47,530 nt of DNA from an uncultured Bacteroidota bacterium (GTDB lineage Bacteria > Bacteroidota > Bacteroidia > Flavobacteriales > Flavobacteriaceae). Below the pieces are notes generated by a model that did not search any database, was not told the origin of the DNA, and worked only from the letters and a program-made list of their open reading frames with translations. The translations under genes were made by a program, and so were the position numbers. Position 1 is the first letter of the stretch, and each line of letters begins with the position of its first letter. The stretch covers positions 1 to 47,530 of the forward strand of contig CAIMMM010000122.1 of assembly GCA_903842575.1 (NCBI GenBank). Reading direction: 5' to 3'. Positions 7,794-16,062 of this stretch are shown piece by piece.

Positions 7794-10433
7794 TTATTCT
7801 ATGATTATTCTTTTTACTTCTTTTTTATCTCCATCATCAACATTCACAATATAAACTCCTGCTTTAAGATTATTAAGTTGAATGTTTTGTATAAACAAAC
7901 CTGTATTTGTATAATTGTTTTCAAAAACTCTTCTTCCTCTAATATCATAAACAGCAATTTTAATATTCTTATTAGATGTAGAGCTGAATTGAATTGTGAA
8001 ATTTCCTTTGCTTGGATTTGGATAAATATTTAATCGGTTTTCGTTTTCAAAATTATTCACTCCCAATGCGGTACAGTTTGGTCCTGGAGCAAATGCTGTG
8101 AAGTTTTCCACTTGATCGGTTGCACTAGTGGTTAAACCAGAAGATGCATTCAAACCAACTCCCCTTCTTCTAAAAACTTCTGTAATTAAACAATAGTCTT
8201 GTCCGCCAGTTGTTGCTTGGTCAGCTGCGATTAATGCTGTTCTGAAATCCACTACGGATGGGCTACAGGGTTGTAATTTAAGTCCGTCAATAATCAATCG
8301 CATTACTTTATTGTTTCCTCCGGTTCCCGTATATATATTAGAATTAAATCCATATTTAGTAATATATGCCCATGTTAAATCCCATAAAACAGCTGCCATA
8401 AACTCTCCTCTGTTATGAGACTCCGTGTCATTTGAATCATTAAAGGTCAATGGATTAACACTCATATCTGTTGAATAGGGGAAATTTCGAAGTCCATCAC
8501 CTGTGGTAGATTGACTCACTGCAAAAGTAGCAAGGCCTCTAGGCGTGGATCCTACATCACCTTCTTTTAATTGCATCATTAAAGCAAACCAATCCGACCA
8601 GCCTTCTCCCATTTGTTCCGCGCTTTGTAAACAGCTAGAATTTGTTGGTCCCCCAGTTAGTCTTGTTGAAATTCCATGTCCAAATTCATGGGCTATAATT
8701 CCATTATCAAAATCTCCATCTGCATTTACAAAAGGAATAGCTTCCACTTGTAATGTGGCGTTTACCGTCTCTGTAGCCATTCGTGCTATTAATGCTTCCC
8801 CAACTTCTTGTGTTACACTAACTGCTGGAATAGTTATTGTCGCATCAGCTCCTGCCATTCCAACTACTCCTGCTACATTATTAACTATTATAACTGCAGT
8901 AGCTCCAGCTATTTGTGCAAATTTTACTTTTGAAACAAAAGTGCAATCTCCTCTTCTCACAACTGTGATATGACCACTAATGGAGCTTCCATTAATTGGC
9001 GCTGTACAAGCATCGGAAGTGTCTGGGGTTCCATCATCATAAAGCACCAAATCGGATTGTATAAATGCTGGAGTAACAGGAATATTAATATGTCCCGGAC
9101 TAAAACTATTGTCTCTTGCATCTCTTAATCCTGCAATATCCAATGGAGAATTAATATTTAAGGGTTGTATAGAAGGCGCAACATTCCACAAAAACATTTG
9201 CATTCTTGGTTTATTTCCATCCGTTGGCGTTGAAAAATTTGCGTTATTTAAATTTTGAGGGCTTAATGTGCCCCCATCTTGTGCGTCCGCAGTAACTGCA
9301 TCGCCTAAAAATGAAGTGAGACCTCCTTTTCCATAATTATTTTGTTGGAAATTTCCATTTACTTCATTAAAACCATATTGATACCATACATCATGAATTA
9401 CATTGCACATGTAAAATAAATTTGTGGTTGCTGCGGATAAATAGGTTGACGGTTGTTCCGCTGTTCCTAAATAAGGGAAATCAAAAACTAAAGTTGTTCC
9501 TCCATTTGGGCTTGTGCCAGTTCCATCATTCCCATCATTATCATCTTGGGCATAGACATTATTTCCTCTAGTTATTGTATATTCATTCCCAACAGCGCCA
9601 TTTGTATCATGCCATCCATAAGGAGACGCCAAAACATTACTTGGAGATGTTATTAACTGTCTTGCAATATGATTTGGGCTTTCATAATTAAAAGGTATAA
9701 CATTATAGGTGCCTGCCAGAATATTTAATGGTATATTAATGTTGTTTTTAAAAAAAGAATTATTAAAGCTTACAACTCTACTATCCATCATTTTAAAAGC
9801 GTGATTGTGACTCTCAAAATTACAAGATATTACCATGTCGTGCTTATCCAAAATAGCTCCGTCAATTGCATCTATTCTTACACTCCACATGTGTTGGTGT
9901 CCAGGAACATCAATTGTAAAATCCCAAGACAATCTCAAATGTTTGTCTTCTGTTAATTGATAAACTAATTCTGCATTAATTGGATCTTCTAGATTGCCAT
10001 TAGAAATTTTGAAGTTTTTAGCATCAATAGTTTCAATAATCTGATGATTTCCGGAATTTTGAATTTCTAATTTATTAAAAGCAGAAGTCAACGCTTCCAA
10101 CACGGAAAGATTTGGCGTTGTTGCATTTACTTTCTGATTTATATTATTAACAAACCGATTACTAAAGTTTAGAATTTCATCATTTTTTATCCAAACGTTT
10201 GAAATGGCGTTGTAAATCTCAATTCCTTGATAGCGTTGCTTAATAAAATAGTTGTTAATGTTAGTGCTCTCTGAACTTGTTTCACCATCCATAATAAAAT
10301 CGGAAACGTCTTGTGAAGTGAGTTCTAATTTGTTGTGTTTTGTATTAAGATAGGACTGGATCTTTTCTTTTGTTGATTGAGAAAATCCAAAGAAAGAAAG
10401 TAATAGGATTAATAAAAATGCAATTCTTTTCAT
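7794..10433 (-). CDS. Secreted M36 (fungalysin-type) metalloprotease with PA domain and T9SS sorting domain
   Basis: The protein has 879 residues. A signal peptide (MKRIAFLLILLLSFFGFSQS) leads into an FTP/PepSY-like propeptide. The M36 catalytic region carries the zinc motif HEFGH at residues 582-586, and the distal Glu ligand is in GEFMAAVLWDL. A protease-associated (PA) domain sits just before the zinc motif, beginning near Cys476 (VVRRGDCTFVSKVKFAQ). The final 77 residues are a T9SS sorting domain closely similar to that of the next gene. M36 enzymes are extracellular endopeptidases, so the likely role is protein degradation outside the cell. A promoter with -7 box TAAGTTTG is upstream. 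The gene is the first of a probable two-gene protease operon. Confidence 0.92.
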   Translation of the reverse strand: MKRIAFLLILLLSFFGFSQSTKEKIQSYLNTKHNKLELTSQDVSDFIMDGETSSESTNINNYFIKQRYQGIEIYNAISNVWIKNDEILNFSNRFVNNINQKVNATTPNLSVLEALTSAFNKLEIQNSGNHQIIETIDAKNFKISNGNLEDPINAELVYQLTEDKHLRLSWDFTIDVPGHQHMWSVRIDAIDGAILDKHDMVISCNFESHNHAFKMMDSRVVSFNNSFFKNNINIPLNILAGTYNVIPFNYESPNHIARQLITSPSNVLASPYGWHDTNGAVGNEYTITRGNNVYAQDDNDGNDGTGTSPNGGTTLVFDFPYLGTAEQPSTYLSAATTNLFYMCNVIHDVWYQYGFNEVNGNFQQNNYGKGGLTSFLGDAVTADAQDGGTLSPQNLNNANFSTPTDGNKPRMQMFLWNVAPSIQPLNINSPLDIAGLRDARDNSFSPGHINIPVTPAFIQSDLVLYDDGTPDTSDACTAPINGSSISGHITVVRRGDCTFVSKVKFAQIAGATAVIIVNNVAGVVGMAGADATITIPAVSVTQEVGEALIARMATETVNATLQVEAIPFVNADGDFDNGIIAHEFGHGISTRLTGGPTNSSCLQSAEQMGEGWSDWFALMMQLKEGDVGSTPRGLATFAVSQSTTGDGLRNFPYSTDMSVNPLTFNDSNDTESHNRGEFMAAVLWDLTWAYITKYGFNSNIYTGTGGNNKVMRLIIDGLKLQPCSPSVVDFRTALIAADQATTGGQDYCLITEVFRRRGVGLNASSGLTTSATDQVENFTAFAPGPNCTALGVNNFENENRLNIYPNPSKGNFTIQFSSTSNKNIKIAVYDIRGRRVFENNYTNTGLFIQNIQLNNLKAGVYIVNVDDGDKKEVKRIIIE

Positions 10434-10465
10434 TTAGTTATTTGGTTTATTAATAGTTTGTAACG

Positions 10466-10473
10466 CAAACTTA
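10466..10473 (-). promoter_or_regulatory. -7 promoter element for the M36-M12 protease operon
   Basis: TAAGTTTG on the minus strand fits TAnnTTTG. A TTG lies 21 bp upstream, across an A-tract, as a possible -33 element. The start codon of the M36 gene is about 32 nt downstream of the box. Confidence 0.6.
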
Positions 10474-10590
10474 CTTTTTTTTTAAAAATAATAGCAATTT
10501 TAAAGAGAAAAAAGAAAGTTTTAAAATTGTCAGAAGCTATTATTTTTATTAAAAATCAATGTGTTAAAGTCGTTTCTGAGACAAAATAAA

Positions 10591-10620
10591 AAAAAGCGTT
10601 TGTCACAACAAACGCTTTTT
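10591..10620 (-). terminator. Terminator after the PA/beta-propeller lipoprotein gene
   Basis: A 13-bp perfect stem (AAAAAGCGTTTGT and its complement) with loop CACA. The stem itself includes A and T tracts, so it can act on both strands. It lies 17 bp after the stop of the minus-strand gene that ends at 10638. Confidence 0.88.
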
Positions 10621-10637
10621 CTGATTCCTAAATCAAA

Positions 10638-13600
10638 TTATTTTATAATTATTTTTTCGGTATAATTAGTATTGTCAGCCGTTACTTTAAGAATATACAT
10701 TCCCGATTGAAGATGACCTAAATTAATTGTTTTTTCTAAATTGAAATTAGCGTTTTTAATATCATAAACTACCTTTCCATTTATATCAACAATTTGAAGA
10801 TTAATATCCCCTACGTATTGATTAATACTGATATTGAATTCTCCATTCGAAGGGTTTGGATATACTTTAATTCCTTTATTAAGAGTTATGTCATCTGTTG
10901 ATAAAGGTAAAGCTGTAAATACTCCTGAGAAAATCCCTCTTCCATAGGTTGAAACATAAACAGCGTTGTCATTTCGTAAATCCATATCAGAAATTTTAAC
11001 ATTACTCATGCCATTAAACGATTGATTCCAAACAGGCGAAGGCATATTAAATGTATTAGTATACCAAACTCCTAATTCTGTTCCTATAATAACTTCATTG
11101 GTGTTTAATGGGTTTTGAAGAATTGACTTCACAGGAATATCCGGAAAGTTTCCTTCTTTATTTTGCCATGTAACTCCCGCATCAGCACTATGCCAAATAC
11201 TTACCACATTGTAATTGTGGAAAGTGACAAAAATTTCATTTTCTGAAAGACCATATTCAACGTCAGAAATGCTTCCAACAAAAGCCGGCCCGGTAATATC
11301 CGCAAAAACTGGCGTTGCATTAGCATTGGTAACTCTTAATAATTTTCCGTTTCTAAGACCAACCAAAAGTTTAGAGGATGCCGTAGTATATTTAGAAACA
11401 GTGATGGCAGATGGAGAACTGGTTAAAAGTGCGTCTGTTAAACTTGTTCTAACAACAACACCCGATTTTATACTGCTGTATCTTCTGATAATATAGGCAG
11501 GTGTAGCGGGAACCGAATAATCTGTATACAAAATATCCAAACTTGAATCCAATGCCATTGGCGCAATAAAAGCACCATTTGATGCCGTTGAAGCATCATT
11601 ATCTATTACTCTAACTGTAAAAGGACTAATAGCCAATCTGTAATTTATATTTTGATTGTAAACATAATTAGTGATATAGTATTTGTCTGATCCTTGATCA
11701 AACATGCAGAAAGCCCCGTCTCCGCCTTGAGCTTGAACAGCTGCATTAGCACCAGTACCAACTCCGGCAAAATAAAGCGAACCATTATCCTGCGCACCTG
11801 AAACAAAATAATCCCCTGTTAAACCACTGACAGCATTTGTTGGAGCAACTCCAATACTGTAAAATTGCGTCACATTAAATCCTAAATTTCTTGAAGCTGT
11901 CGTAGTTCCTGATGTATTTGAAAAGTAAACACCACCATCGTTTCCATAAACTTGTTTGTTGGATGCACCATTAGCAAAAGCTAAACCGTGTTGGTCTGAG
12001 TGAACATATTGATAACCAAAACTACCACTCCAATGACTGAGTTGGCTCCATGAAGAACCACTTGTTGTTGATTTAAATAAATCGATACCCCCAGTATATA
12101 CAATTTGATCGTTGCTTGGATCTACCTCCAACATCAAATCATAAAATGCCTGACCTCTTGTAAAATCAAGGGGGTCCATACTTGTATCAGCATCTATCGG
12201 AGAAGTTAAATCTGTTGTAGTTGTAAATCCGTTTACAGTACTTTTCATTGTAACATTACCTGCGTTTAATTCTGCTAGTACATACACTTTGTCAGGAGTT
12301 GTAGATGAAACGGCTATTTGAGTTCTACCTCCATCTGTTACAGCATATTTCTGAACAAAATTGGTTCCATTACTAGAGGAGAAAATAATTCCTCCACCAT
12401 CATTAAACACTGTACTTGCAATTGTAGAAACCCAAATTTTATTGTCGGTAGCTATTTCTATATCATTAGGACAATGTTTGTTGCCGTTTGCTGTTAAAGG
12501 CAAAGCTAATTCAGTCCAATTTATACCACCATCTGAAGATTTATACAAACCATATGCTGGCCCAGCCAAGTAGGTCGTCGCATTTGCTGCTGAATAAAAT
12601 GAATCTCCTGCCGCCACATAAATTTCTGAAACACCTCCATTATTTCTAACTTTTATAGCATTAATAAATTGCACTCCTGGCACTAAATTTCCAGTAAATA
12701 CGCCTGGCGTACTTGGATTTAAAGTAACATTAACAGATCCACCTGCAAGGGCTGCTTCTATAGCGTCCCCGTCAGCTTTTGAAATCATAACGGAAGGAAT
12801 CGTTATGGTTGCATCTGTACCACCCATTGGAATAGGTTGCCCATCAATATTATTCATCATAATAACGGCAGTAGCCCCAGCATCTTGTGCTGCTTTCACT
12901 TTTACTACGAAAGTACATGTTCCTCTTCTAATCAAAGCAATTTTCCCGCTTATAGCCGCCGCATTTGTCAAAGCACTACAACCCAATGTTGGCGTTGCTG
13001 TTCCGTCATTTACAATAACCAAATTTGATGTTATGGATGAAGTTATTGGCAGTCCGAATGCTGTTGAAGGATAACAAGGACGGTTGCCAGCTATACCAGC
13101 AGGGCTGTTAACTGTTACGTTTGCTGCTGATTGAAAAGTTGTTGGTCCAGAAATACCTCCAAATACTTTGCTCCAGGTTGTTCCTCCATTTATTGATTTC
13201 CAAACGCCATCACCATTTACATCACCTCCTACATAAGATTCTCCTGTCCCTACATAAAAAATATTAGTGTTATTTGGATCGTAGGTAATTGTAGATACAG
13301 CTAAGTTTTCTGGAATACCCACTCGAGACCATACTGAATTTGCATTGGAAATATTGATGTTTTTCCATAAACCGCCACTTACACCACCTGCATATACAGT
13401 TTCTTTAGTTGGATCATTTGGATCAAACATCACGGCTCTAGTTCTTCCGCCTACATTGGTTGGCCCACGTTCTACCCAGTTATTGTCAGTTCCATCTCCA
13501 GGGGTTCTTCCCAATGCCAAAGATTGTTTTCTTTCTCTGTCTAATTTTTCTCTTAATAAAATTAAATTTTCTGGATTGGGCCTGCCAGTTTCAGGATTCA

Positions 13601-13967
13601 TGGTTAATTCCCACTCACTTTCATAATACTTGTTGGGAGGAATTCCTTTTGACATCCTATCATCTTCCGACATTGTCAAAGTCTTTTTAAATGGACTTTC
13701 TTCCAAATAACAAGCATGTTTTTGTCTTAAAATAGCGATTGCCGTTAAAGGAGTTGAAGCAACACTATTTTCTTTTACAACTGCTTTTTGGTCCGCAATG
13801 GTTTCATTTGTTGACGTTTTGACTGCTTCAGGTTTTGGATTGACCTTGCTTTCAACGACAGTGTTTTTTTTATTTTGTTGATTTGTTTTACTTTCTGTTT
13901 TGGTATTGGTACAGCTAAAACAAATAAGAATTAGTAATCCAAATGATAAGAGTATCTTTTTTTTCAT
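10638..13967 (-). CDS. Surface beta-propeller (VPS10/BNR-like) protein with inserted PA domain and T9SS sorting domain; predicted lipoprotein
   Basis: This 1109-residue protein begins with MKKKILLSFGLL and a hydrophobic run ending FSC (Cys19), then a low-complexity Lys/Thr/Ser/Asn linker, which suggests a lipoprotein signal with a weak lipobox. From about residue 150 there are repeated propeller blades of the sortilin/BNR type (VYAGGVSGGLWK, VWKSINGGTTWSKV, LYKSSDGGINWTEL). A PA domain is inserted near residues 325-420 (IRRGTCTFVVKVKAAQDAG), and a divergent T9SS type A sorting domain ends the protein. No catalytic residues are recognisable; the probable role is binding at the cell surface. 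I chose the ATG at 13967, not the in-frame start at 14015, because the signal peptide begins there and the promoter -7 box lies between the two. Confidence 0.85.
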   Translation of the reverse strand: MKKKILLSFGLLILICFSCTNTKTESKTNQQNKKNTVVESKVNPKPEAVKTSTNETIADQKAVVKENSVASTPLTAIAILRQKHACYLEESPFKKTLTMSEDDRMSKGIPPNKYYESEWELTMNPETGRPNPENLILLREKLDRERKQSLALGRTPGDGTDNNWVERGPTNVGGRTRAVMFDPNDPTKETVYAGGVSGGLWKNINISNANSVWSRVGIPENLAVSTITYDPNNTNIFYVGTGESYVGGDVNGDGVWKSINGGTTWSKVFGGISGPTTFQSAANVTVNSPAGIAGNRPCYPSTAFGLPITSSITSNLVIVNDGTATPTLGCSALTNAAAISGKIALIRRGTCTFVVKVKAAQDAGATAVIMMNNIDGQPIPMGGTDATITIPSVMISKADGDAIEAALAGGSVNVTLNPSTPGVFTGNLVPGVQFINAIKVRNNGGVSEIYVAAGDSFYSAANATTYLAGPAYGLYKSSDGGINWTELALPLTANGNKHCPNDIEIATDNKIWVSTIASTVFNDGGGIIFSSSNGTNFVQKYAVTDGGRTQIAVSSTTPDKVYVLAELNAGNVTMKSTVNGFTTTTDLTSPIDADTSMDPLDFTRGQAFYDLMLEVDPSNDQIVYTGGIDLFKSTTSGSSWSQLSHWSGSFGYQYVHSDQHGLAFANGASNKQVYGNDGGVYFSNTSGTTTASRNLGFNVTQFYSIGVAPTNAVSGLTGDYFVSGAQDNGSLYFAGVGTGANAAVQAQGGDGAFCMFDQGSDKYYITNYVYNQNINYRLAISPFTVRVIDNDASTASNGAFIAPMALDSSLDILYTDYSVPATPAYIIRRYSSIKSGVVVRTSLTDALLTSSPSAITVSKYTTASSKLLVGLRNGKLLRVTNANATPVFADITGPAFVGSISDVEYGLSENEIFVTFHNYNVVSIWHSADAGVTWQNKEGNFPDIPVKSILQNPLNTNEVIIGTELGVWYTNTFNMPSPVWNQSFNGMSNVKISDMDLRNDNAVYVSTYGRGIFSGVFTALPLSTDDITLNKGIKVYPNPSNGEFNISINQYVGDINLQIVDINGKVVYDIKNANFNLEKTINLGHLQSGMYILKVTADNTNYTEKIIIK

Positions 13968-14003
13968 TGTAAATTGGTGGTTGGTTTTTTTAAGTAATGG
14001 GAA

Positions 14004-14011
14004 CAAAAATA
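14004..14011 (-). promoter_or_regulatory. -7 and -33 promoter for the beta-propeller lipoprotein gene
   Basis: TATTTTTG on the minus strand matches TAnnTTTG, and a TTG at 14030-14032 lies 18 bp upstream, the expected -33 spacing. The ATG at 13967 is about 36 nt downstream. This is one of the best-formed promoters in the window. Confidence 0.7.
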
Positions 14012-14058
14012 GCAATTTATAATCGTTAACAAAATTATCTATTCTGATTTACAAAATA

Positions 14059-15402
14059 TTAACAATTATTGGAAGCAATAATTTTATTATAAATCAAAGC
14101 ATTACCATCTGTAAGCAATGAAATAAAGTGACAAATATGAAGCAATCTTTCGTATAAATTTTCTTTTATTAAATGATGTTTTTCTGGTAAAATTTTCAAT
14201 AATAATTTATCGTAATTGGTTGCTTTTCCCTCGTGATTGTTATTGTAGGCCGTGATAAATTTATCCAAAAGATTATTGATGATTTGATAACCCGAAAGCT
14301 CTTTTTCAATCACTTCCCGACTGTTGTAAATCTTTTTTACACTCAGTTTTATAATGTCATCCATTTGTGCTTTGTACTTACTTCTATCCGTCAAAGCGTA
14401 TGGGAATTTCCCTTCCAAAATGGAGCTCTCATTTTCTATAAAAACTTTTACTGCATCATTTATCAAATTACCAATGGCTAAAGCACGCAAATAACTGATT
14501 CTGTCTTCTTTGGTCGTTAACGAATTGTATTTGAGGGTATCGATACTGTCTTTTACCAATTTTATCAAATATTCCAAAGCAAAATCCTCGGAAACCAAAC
14601 CAAGATTGATTCCGTCTTCAAAGTCAATTATGGTATAGCAAATATCATCGGCAGCTTCCACCAAATAGGCCAACGGATGTCTTTCGTAACCAATGTCATT
14701 TCCTGTTTTATTAGGAATCAACCCCAATTCGGCGGCTACTTCTTTAAAGAAATTCTTATCGGTTTGAAAAAATCCATACTTTTTGTCGGCGATGTTTTGT
14801 GTAGGTTTTTTTGGCAAACTTTCTTTTGGATATTTCATGAAAGCACCGAGCGTGGCATAGGACAAACGCAGACTTCCCTCAATGCCCGGACGCGAACTGG
14901 TGAGCACCGAAAACCCGTTGGCATTGCCCTCAAAATCTATTAAATCCTGCCATTGCTTGTCGGTGAGTTGGTCTTTAAATTGTTGTCCTTTCCCTATAGA
15001 AAAATATTCCCCAATAGCTTTCTCTCCCGAATGTCCAAAAGGCGGATTTCCAATATCGTGCGCCAAAGAAGCCGCAGCGACAATAGCACCAAAATCATTC
15101 ATATGAAAACCATGAATTTCCTGCAGATAAGGATATTTATCAATAATTTTTTTTCCTACCAATCGCCCAATGGAACGTCCCACAACCGAAACTTCCAAAC
15201 TGTGTGTCAGTCGTGTGTGCACAAAATCGGTTTTGGAAAGGGGAATCACTTGTGTTTTGTCCTGCAAACTGCGGAAAGCTGCCGAAAAAATAATTCGGTC
15301 ATAGTCCACTTCAAAACCCAAACGGGTGTCGTCCTGTTCTTTTCGCAATCTTTTACTTGTGTCGCCTTGACGTTTTAGTGATAATAGTTGTTCCCAGTTC
15401 AT
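14059..15402 (-). CDS. dgt: Deoxyguanosinetriphosphate triphosphohydrolase (dGTPase)
   Basis: The enzyme hydrolyses dGTP to deoxyguanosine and triphosphate and belongs to the HD-domain phosphohydrolases. The protein has 447 residues. The HD metal ligands are visible as HTRLTHS near residue 65 and AHDIGNPPFGH with His115-Asp116. The nucleotide-binding region FRSLQDKTQV and the tail of helices fit bacterial dGTPases of the 440-450-residue class. Together with NrdA, NrdB, Tdk and the dCMP deaminase it suggests control of dNTP pools. It stands alone on the minus strand, 91 bp upstream of the beta-propeller lipoprotein gene, which has its own promoter. Confidence 0.93.
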   Translation of the reverse strand: MNWEQLLSLKRQGDTSKRLRKEQDDTRLGFEVDYDRIIFSAAFRSLQDKTQVIPLSKTDFVHTRLTHSLEVSVVGRSIGRLVGKKIIDKYPYLQEIHGFHMNDFGAIVAAASLAHDIGNPPFGHSGEKAIGEYFSIGKGQQFKDQLTDKQWQDLIDFEGNANGFSVLTSSRPGIEGSLRLSYATLGAFMKYPKESLPKKPTQNIADKKYGFFQTDKNFFKEVAAELGLIPNKTGNDIGYERHPLAYLVEAADDICYTIIDFEDGINLGLVSEDFALEYLIKLVKDSIDTLKYNSLTTKEDRISYLRALAIGNLINDAVKVFIENESSILEGKFPYALTDRSKYKAQMDDIIKLSVKKIYNSREVIEKELSGYQIINNLLDKFITAYNNNHEGKATNYDKLLLKILPEKHHLIKENLYERLLHICHFISLLTDGNALIYNKIIASNNC

Positions 15403-15456
15403 TTTATGGAATTACGATTTTTGAATTACGAATGTATGAAGTAAAAAGGAAATTTT

Positions 15457-15903
15457 CTAAATTATTTTCCGCATGCAAACACTATTAGCAACACCAATAT
15501 ATTGCCCAAAGTTTTCGGTTATGGTATAACCCAGTTTTTGGTATAAACCAATCGCATCAAGCTGCATAAATCCTGTTTCTAGAATACTTTGTGTATAGTT
15601 TTCTTGGGCTGCCCAAACTTCTAATTCATTCAAAATAGCTTTGGCAATACCTTTTCCACGGTGTTCAGGCAAAGTATACATCCGTTTGATTTCTGCGGTT
15701 TGGGAATCGTATTCTTTATAGGCTCCAATGCCAACAGCCATATCATTTTCATAACAAATCAAGGCATATTTCAAGGAATCACTTTTATTGAATTGCGCAT
15801 AAAACGCGTGATCCTCGCCATCAAGAATTCTCAGATAGGCATCGAGGGCTACCACCAATTTTTCAAAATCGGGATTATCGGATGTGGTTCGGATTAGCTT
15901 CAT
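15457..15903 (-). CDS. GNAT family N-acetyltransferase
   Basis: This 148-residue protein transfers an acetyl group from acetyl-CoA; its substrate cannot be read from the sequence. The acetyl-CoA binding loop is clear as RMYTLPEHRGKGIAKAIL (R-x-x-G-x-G/A pattern), followed by the QENYTQSILETG strand and the C-terminal GLYQKLGYTITENFGQY typical of GNATs. An in-frame extension to 16038 exists, but I chose the ATG at 15903 because the domain begins at once with MKLIRTTSDNPDFEKLV and the extension would run through a repeat-like hairpin region. The gene is downstream of nrdA but separated from it by that hairpin repeat. Confidence 0.85.
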   Translation of the reverse strand: MKLIRTTSDNPDFEKLVVALDAYLRILDGEDHAFYAQFNKSDSLKYALICYENDMAVGIGAYKEYDSQTAEIKRMYTLPEHRGKGIAKAILNELEVWAAQENYTQSILETGFMQLDAIGLYQKLGYTITENFGQYIGVANSVCMRKII

Positions 15904-15916
15904 TTTTTTCTTTTTT

Positions 15917-15997
15917 AGCCCCGATTGCAGTGAAAAATCCTTTTTGTTTTTGCTGCCAAAAACAAAAAGATTGTAATGGAAAGCGGGAAATAGCTTC
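15917..15997 (+). repeat. Degenerate flavobacterial intergenic repeat, copy A, with terminator-like hairpin
   Basis: The element begins AGCCCCGATTGCAGTG and ends ATTGTAATGGAAAGCGGGAAATAGC. Its centre (15940-15969) is a perfect 13-bp stem, CTTTTTGTTTTTG with its complement around CTGC. The outer arms match copy B at 18573-18640, read on the opposite strand, while the centres differ. It lies just downstream of nrdA and may end its transcript. Confidence 0.6.
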
Positions 15998-16062
15998 AAA
16001 AAACAAAACAGCAATCCTAAGACCGCTGTTTCTATCAAATACTAATTTAAATACTCCATTTA

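Noticed and set aside
8545..8973. A long plus-strand open frame of 142 codons inside the M36 protease gene
   Set aside because: It lies opposite a gene with a full signal peptide, zinc motif and sorting domain, has no domain of its own, and is the expected shadow of a low-stop reading frame.
11215..13690. Several plus-strand open frames opposite the beta-propeller lipoprotein gene
   Set aside because: They have no promoter, no recognisable domains, and mirror the codon pattern of the minus-strand gene.
15904..16038. N-terminal extension of the GNAT protein through the repeat copy A
   Set aside because: The extension has no domain and would translate the hairpin repeat; the conserved domain starts at the ATG at 15903.
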